Of a stretch of 8,626 nt of DNA, positions 5,425 to 8,626 are shown piece after piece. The translations under genes and the position numbers were made by a program. Position 1 is the first letter of the stretch; every line of letters starts with the position of its first letter. Under the pieces are notes generated by a model. That model did no database searches. It was not told the DNA's origin and saw only the letters and a program-made list of their open reading frames with translations. Source of the DNA: Rhodospirillaceae bacterium UBA6608 (GTDB lineage: Bacteria > Pseudomonadota > Alphaproteobacteria > Rhodospirillales_A > Casp-alpha2); contig DJHY01000265.1 in assembly GCA_002433335.1 (NCBI GenBank), positions 6,860-15,485 on the forward strand, written 5' to 3'.

Positions 5425-5679
5425 ATGACGGATAGAACCTCTGTGACCACCAAACCCGCTGCCAACTTCAAGGCGATGGCCCTGCGCCGCATGTCGGCGC
5501 CCGATTTCCTGGCCCTTGGCGCGGACAAGATCGTGTTCGTCAAACCCATGACCGCCGAGGGCGGCATGACCTACGGCGTGTATTCCGCCTCGGGCGAGGA
5601 ACTGGGCCGCGCGGCCAGCCCCGAATTGGCCGAAGCCACCGCCTTCAAGAACGATTTCGCCGTCGCGGCGCTGCACTAA
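5425..5679 (+). CDS. DUF1150 family small protein, copy 2
   Basis: Uncharacterised 84-residue paralogue of the preceding gene. Seen: a 20-residue basic/polar N-terminus (TDRTSVTTKPAANFKAMALRR), then the shared core APDFLALGADKIVFVKPM (about 25-42), EGGMTYGVYSASGEELG, an alanine-rich helix ELAEATAFKNDF and the terminal LH. The two copies share DFLALGA, FVK, EG, YG, SA.GE.LG and AxATxxxxD in register without gaps, so they arose by duplication of one gene; the N-termini differ in length and charge. Shine-Dalgarno GGAG (5414-5417) is 7 bases upstream. The gene ends 36 bases before a strong intrinsic terminator, so it is the last gene of the plus-strand block. No function can be assigned; position suggests a link to stress or Hsp20, which is inference. 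Confidence 0.85.
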   Translation: MTDRTSVTTKPAANFKAMALRRMSAPDFLALGADKIVFVKPMTAEGGMTYGVYSASGEELGRAASPELAEATAFKNDFAVAALH

Positions 5680-5715
5680 GGCCGCCAGATCGGATCACCG
5701 GCGCATGGAAACGCG

Positions 5716-5742
5716 AACGGGGCCGTCAGCGGCCCCGTTTTT
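5716..5742 (+). terminator. Strong intrinsic terminator after the DUF1150 genes
   Basis: AACGGGGCCG (5716-5725) pairs perfectly with CGGCCCCGTT (5730-5739) around the tetraloop TCAG, with TTTTT at 5738-5742. The orientation suits the plus strand. It sits in the convergent gap before the ptsN stop; on the minus strand the hairpin lacks a following T-run, so it would serve ptsN only weakly. Confidence 0.92.
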
Positions 5743-5769
5743 GATTGCGGTATTCTTTGAAATGCGGCG

Positions 5770-6234
5770 TCAGGCGGCCTGTACGTCCGCCGAATTGCTG
5801 AGGATCGCGTATAGCGCCTCGGCATTGTCGGTGCCGCGCAGCTTGTCGCAGGTCGACCGGTCACGCAACAAACGCGACACCGGGGCCAGAGCCTTCAGAT
5901 GGTCGGCCCCCGCCGATTCCGGCGCCAGCAGCAAAAAGATCAGATCGACCGGCTGTTCGTCGATGGCCTGGAAATCGATGGGCTTTTCCATGCGCGCGAA
6001 CATGCCATAAAGCTTGTCCAGACCCGGCAGCTTGCCATGCGGGATGGCGATGCCGTTGCCGACACCGGTGGTGCCCAGCTTTTCCCGTTCCATCAGCACG
6101 TCGAACACGGCCCGTTCATCCAGGTCGGTCAGGCGCGACACCGCGCCCGCCAGTTCCTGCAGGGCCTGCTTCTTGCTGGTCACGCGAAGATTGGCAATCA
6201 CGCTGTCGGGGGATAGGAGGTCGCGGATTTCCAT
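5770..6234 (-). CDS. ptsN: Nitrogen-regulatory PTS protein EIIA-Ntr
   Basis: Cytoplasmic phosphoacceptor of the nitrogen phosphotransferase chain (PtsP-NPr-PtsN); its phosphorylation state reports nitrogen/carbon status and controls targets such as potassium transport and sensor kinases. It has 154 residues, the standard length. Seen: N-terminal IRDLLSPDSVIANLRVTSKKQALQEL, the block REKLGTTGVGNGIAIPHGK with the phosphorylated histidine His66, then the conserved PIDFQAIDEQPVDLIFLLLAPESAGADHLKALA and LSRLLRD-type segment near the C-terminus. Shine-Dalgarno AAGGA (6241-6245) is 6 bases before the ATG. It follows hpf by 49 bp, which includes a GGGCGC/GCGCCC dyad (6256-6273), and is probably co-transcribed with it. 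The rpoN-hpf-ptsN order is conserved in proteobacteria. Confidence 0.97.
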   Translation of the reverse strand: MEIRDLLSPDSVIANLRVTSKKQALQELAGAVSRLTDLDERAVFDVLMEREKLGTTGVGNGIAIPHGKLPGLDKLYGMFARMEKPIDFQAIDEQPVDLIFLLLAPESAGADHLKALAPVSRLLRDRSTCDKLRGTDNAEALYAILSNSADVQAA

Positions 6235-6255
6235 AACCTGTCCTTTGCCTTACGC

Positions 6256-6273
6256 GGGCGCGCAAAAGCGCCC
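6256..6273 (-). repeat. Short stem-loop between hpf and ptsN
   Basis: GGGCGC (6256-6261) and GCGCCC (6268-6273) form a 6-bp stem with a six-base loop, just upstream of the ptsN ribosome site. There is no T-run. It may tune the relative expression of the two genes, or be chance in GC-rich DNA. Confidence 0.35.
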
Positions 6274-6283
6274 CGAAGCGCCA

Positions 6284-6865
6284 TCAAGCGTCGGCGGACT
6301 TCGCCTCGACCGGATCGATCCAGCCGATGTTGCCGTCGTCACGCCGATAAACCACGTTGAGGCGCCCCGAACCGCTGTCCCGGAACATCTGCACCCGCGT
6401 ATCGGCCAGATCCATCCGCATAACGGCGGCGCTGACCGAAAGGGTCGGAATATCCGTCGGCAGTTCGGCGATAATGGTGGGCTGCCCCTCTTCGGGCAGT
6501 TCCTCGTGATCCGGCTCGGCCTGCACCACGAAATGCTGGGCGCGGAAGGATTCCTGCGCAGCCATGTTTTCGTGATGGTTGGTCAGACGCCGGTGATAAC
6601 GACGCAGCTGCTTGGCGATACGCTCCGCAGCCTGGTCGAAAGCGGCATAGGGGTCATCATTGCCCCCACGGCCATGAACGACGACACCGCCCATGGGATG
6701 AACCGTGATTTCCGCCGTGAAGGTGTGCCCAGCCTTGGACAGCACGACGGAAGCTTCGATAGCGCGGTCGAAATACTTCTTAACCGCATCAACCAGTTGA
6801 TCTTCGGCGTGGGCGCGCAGCGCGTCGCCAACGTCCAGGTTCTTGCCTTTAACGGTGATATTCAT
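6284..6865 (-). CDS. hpf: Ribosome hibernation-promoting factor, long form
   Basis: Binds the 30S decoding region when growth stops and, through its C-terminal domain, pairs ribosomes into inactive 100S dimers. It has 193 residues, the long-form length. Seen: N-terminal ribosome-binding domain beginning MNITVKGKNLDVGDALRAH, with KKYFDRAIEASVVLSK and FTAEITVHPMGG (about 1-100), the basic helix AAERIAKQLRRYHRRLTNH, an acidic linker EPDHEELPEEGQ, and the dimerisation domain with RVQMFRDSGSGRLNVVYRRDDGNIGWIDP (about 157-185). The canonical MNI start supports ATG 6865 although no strong Shine-Dalgarno is visible (only GGGA almost touching the ATG), so initiation may depend on leader structure. It follows rpoN by 280 bp and precedes ptsN. 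Confidence 0.96.
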   Translation of the reverse strand: MNITVKGKNLDVGDALRAHAEDQLVDAVKKYFDRAIEASVVLSKAGHTFTAEITVHPMGGVVVHGRGGNDDPYAAFDQAAERIAKQLRRYHRRLTNHHENMAAQESFRAQHFVVQAEPDHEELPEEGQPTIIAELPTDIPTLSVSAAVMRMDLADTRVQMFRDSGSGRLNVVYRRDDGNIGWIDPVEAKSADA

Positions 6866-7023
6866 GTCCCGGTCTTAGCCGTTTCTTCTTTCCAGTGTCG
6901 AGCCGTATAGTCGGTTAATCTCCGTCTGGCGGCGCGTCATCTGCGGCGACCGCCCGATCGGGCCATTCCTCCGAGCCATTCCTCGGCCCGCACAGATTGG
7001 CCACTTACGTGGCCGAAAAGGAC

Positions 7024-7049
7024 ATATGCGGGTTTCGGCGGAATTCAAG
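7024..7049 (-). promoter_or_regulatory. Possible RpoH (sigma-32) promoter for hpf-ptsN
   Basis: On the minus strand CTTGAA (7044-7049) and CCGCATAT (7024-7031) match the heat-shock -35 (CTTGAA) and -10 (CCCCATNT, all but one base) with a 12-base spacer, which is at the short end for this sigma factor. Transcription would give a leader of about 150 bases before hpf. Sequence match only. Confidence 0.35.
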
Positions 7050-7077
7050 TCGCCGGCCCGCCTCGACGAAGGCCCGG

Positions 7078-7106
7078 AAATTAGGCCCGACGCATGCTGC
7101 TGTCAA
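7078..7106 (-). promoter_or_regulatory. Possible sigma-70 promoter for hpf-ptsN
   Basis: Minus-strand TTGACA (7101-7106) is a perfect -35, with an ideal 17-base spacer to TAATTT (7078-7083), a weak -10 (three of six). It lies shortly after the rpoN stop and would allow hpf-ptsN expression independent of rpoN. Confidence 0.35.
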
Positions 7107-7145
7107 CCATCCCATTCGCCTTGGCCCGCAAGCGCCTCAAGCCTT

Positions 7146-8626
7146 TTACATCGCAGCACTTTTTTGTCGGCGACGCTGCACCGAGGATGGAATCCCCATG
7201 GCTTCGCGATATTTGGCGACGGTACGGCGCGCAATATCGACGCCGTCGGCGCGCAAGATATCGACGATCTTGTCATCGGATAGAATCTGGGCTGCCGGTT
7301 CGCCGTCGATCATGGCGCGAATCCGATGCTTGATCGCTTCCGCCGAAAAGGCCTCGCCCCCGTCGGCGCGGGAAATCGACGAGGTAAAGAAGTACTTCAA
7401 TTCGAAGATGCCGCGCGGCGAGGAGATGTACTTGTTCGCGGTCACGCGGCTGACCGTGCTTTCATGCATGTCGATCACGTCGGCGATGTCGCGCAGGACC
7501 AGCGGTTTCAAATGCTGCACCCCTTTCAGGAAGAACGCATCCTGCTGACGGACAATTTCCTTGGCGACCTTGAGAATCGTGGTCGCCCGCTGATGCAGGG
7601 ATTTCACCAGCCAATTCGCCGAATGATATTGCTCGCTAATATACTGCCGGTCGGTCTTTGAAGCCTTTTTGGTGCTGATTTCCGCGTAGTACTGGTTGTT
7701 GACCAGAACCCGCGGCAGGGTTTCGGGATTCAGCTCGATATGCCAGCCGCCGGCCGGGCGCGGGCGCATCAGCACATCGGGGATGACCGGCTGGGCGACC
7801 TCGCCGTCGAACGCCAGGGCCGGTTTCGGGTCCAGGGTCCGCAACTCCGAAGCCATATCGGCAATGTCTTCCAGATCGACGCCGCAGATTTTCGCCAGCG
7901 CCTTGAACTCGCGCCGGGCGACCAGGTCCAGGTTATCGATGAACGCCGCCATCGCGGGATCCAGGCGGTCGCGATCGGCCAGTTGCAGGGCCAGGCATTC
8001 CTTCAGATCGCGGGCGAAGATACCCGGCGGGTCGAACTGCTGCAGGCGTTTGAGCACCGTCTCGACACGCGCGACCTCGCAGTCCAGCGCTTCGGCGACG
8101 GCCTCCAGGTCGGTGGTTAGATATCCCGTTTCATCCAGGCTATCGATCAGGTACGAGCCGATCATGCGATCGACCTGATCGCCGATGTCCATACCCAGCT
8201 GTTCCATCAGATGGTCGCGCAGGGTGATTTCCGACGACAGGGTCTGGTCGAAGCCCGGCAGATCGTCGTCATAACCCCCGGCGGCCGAGGCCGGCAGGGT
8301 CGATTCGAAGCCGCTGTCGGGTGCGGATTGCACCGCGTCGGGTTGGCCGTCCTGGGTGTAAAGGTCGTCCAAGGCGACATCCATGTCACCGTCGGCGGGC
8401 CCGCCGTCCCCGGCATCGCCGAAATCCATGGACATGCCGTCGTCCGACCCCGTGTCGTCCAGGCCATCGGATGCCTCGACCGGTTGCTCCGGCCCTTCGC
8501 CGGCTTCGCCGTCGGTGCGGGATTCGGAATCGTCCCGCTCCAGCATCGGGTTCTGTTCCAATTCCTGTTCGACGAATTCGGCCAATTCCATGTTCGACAA
8601 TTGCAGCAGCTTGATCGCCTGCTGCA
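7146..8626 (-). CDS. rpoN: RNA polymerase sigma-54 factor (partial, first ~20-25 residues off the window)
   Basis: Sigma-54 directs polymerase to -24/-12 promoters (nitrogen assimilation, motility, stress genes) with AAA+ activators. About 492 residues are present; the reading frame stays open to the right edge and begins QQAIKLLQLSNMELAEFVEQ, which is sigma-54 Region I, so the true start lies just beyond the window. Seen in order: Region I with LEQNPMLE; an unusually long Asp/Gly-rich acidic Region II linker of about 90 residues; the core-binding domain (from about SSEITLRDHLMEQLGM, with DETGYLT and FDPPGIFARDLKECLALQL); the helix-turn-helix with LRDIADVIDMHESTVSRV and SSPRGIFELKYFF; and the RpoN box ARRTVAKYRE (7203-7232), which contacts the -24 element. 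It ends with the basic tail QRRRQK. hpf and ptsN follow in the conserved order; an lpt gene would be expected upstream (knowledge, not seen). Confidence 0.97.
   Translation of the reverse strand, partial: QQAIKLLQLSNMELAEFVEQELEQNPMLERDDSESRTDGEAGEGPEQPVEASDGLDDTGSDDGMSMDFGDAGDGGPADGDMDVALDDLYTQDGQPDAVQSAPDSGFESTLPASAAGGYDDDLPGFDQTLSSEITLRDHLMEQLGMDIGDQVDRMIGSYLIDSLDETGYLTTDLEAVAEALDCEVARVETVLKRLQQFDPPGIFARDLKECLALQLADRDRLDPAMAAFIDNLDLVARREFKALAKICGVDLEDIADMASELRTLDPKPALAFDGEVAQPVIPDVLMRPRPAGGWHIELNPETLPRVLVNNQYYAEISTKKASKTDRQYISEQYHSANWLVKSLHQRATTILKVAKEIVRQQDAFFLKGVQHLKPLVLRDIADVIDMHESTVSRVTANKYISSPRGIFELKYFFTSSISRADGGEAFSAEAIKHRIRAMIDGEPAAQILSDDKIVDILRADGVDIARRTVAKYREAMGIPSSVQRRRQKSAAM

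Larger units (their letters stand above)
6866..7145 (-). promoter_or_regulatory. Structured hpf upstream region
   Basis: This 280-bp gap between the rpoN stop and the hpf start has no convincing ORF. Reading on the minus strand it holds a TTGACA-N17-TAATTT candidate promoter (7078-7106), an RpoH-like CTTGAA-N12-CCGCATAT (7024-7049), a GGCCAC/GTGGCC hairpin with a GUAA (GNRA-type) loop (6999-7014), two direct copies of GAGGAATGGC (6962-6971 and 6975-6984), an overlapping CCGAG/CTCGG hairpin (6971-6986), and the 12-bp perfect palindrome GCCCGATCGGGC (6952-6963). Together they suggest a promoter followed by a folded 5' leader for hpf. None looks like an rpoN terminator with a T-run. Confidence 0.5.

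Noticed and set aside
5370..5435. 21-codon ORF overlapping the second DUF1150 start
   Set aside because: No Shine-Dalgarno, no recognised pattern, different frame; probably chance.
6014..6910. 298-codon plus-strand frame across ptsN and hpf
   Set aside because: Runs antisense through two firmly recognised genes and their gap; no ribosome site or domain pattern.
6997..7548. Plus-strand frames overlapping the hpf upstream gap and the 3' end of rpoN
   Set aside because: Mostly antisense to conserved rpoN sequence including the RpoN box; composition is not protein-like.
8598..8600. TTG as the rpoN start
   Set aside because: The frame continues upstream as QQAIKLLQ, conserved Region I sequence, so the true start is outside the window.

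Overview
The window is GC-rich bacterial DNA from an alphaproteobacterium, probably a Rhodospirillales-type lineage. The evidence is the rpoN-hpf-ptsN gene order, two DUF1150 proteins (a family I know only from Alphaproteobacteria) next to a small heat-shock protein, and the codon and GC pattern. I cannot name the species. All genes look intact and chromosomal. I see no insertion sequence, prophage, tRNA, rRNA or CRISPR array.

Layout. Positions 1-3048 (minus strand) hold a peptide/oligopeptide-type ABC importer. The periplasmic binding protein gene is promoter-proximal, followed by a DppB-like permease and a DppC-like permease that runs off the left edge; the permease genes overlap as ATGA. 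A 275-bp divergent regulatory region (3049-3323) separates this operon from a plus-strand zinc deacylase of the succinylglutamate desuccinylase/aspartoacylase family (3324-4280). The arrangement suggests the importer brings in a peptide or N-acylated amino acid that the deacylase then hydrolyses; this is inference. Positions 4291-5742 (plus) form a heat-shock-like module: a terminator whose loop carries a -35-like element, a 5' leader that folds as a ROSE-type RNA thermometer, an Hsp20 gene, then two tandem DUF1150 paralogues, closed by a strong intrinsic terminator. Positions 5770-8626 (minus) are the sigma-54 cluster: rpoN (its first codons lie off the right edge), a structured 280-bp gap with possible promoters, hpf (long-form ribosome hibernation factor) and ptsN (EIIA-Ntr).

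How they work together. RpoN, HPF and PtsN link nitrogen/carbon status and growth arrest to transcription and ribosome hibernation. The Hsp20 block is a proteostasis unit controlled at transcription and probably by RNA melting. The transporter/deacylase block is nutrient acquisition. The most interesting non-coding signals are the ROSE-like thermometer (4338-4404), the structured hpf leader (6866-7145), the hairpin between the binding-protein and permease genes (1397-1431), and the 10-bp GGCC-phased repeat in front of the deacylase (3281-3320). I found no convincing wholly new system; the Hsp20-DUF1150-DUF1150 module is the nearest candidate because DUF1150 has no known function.
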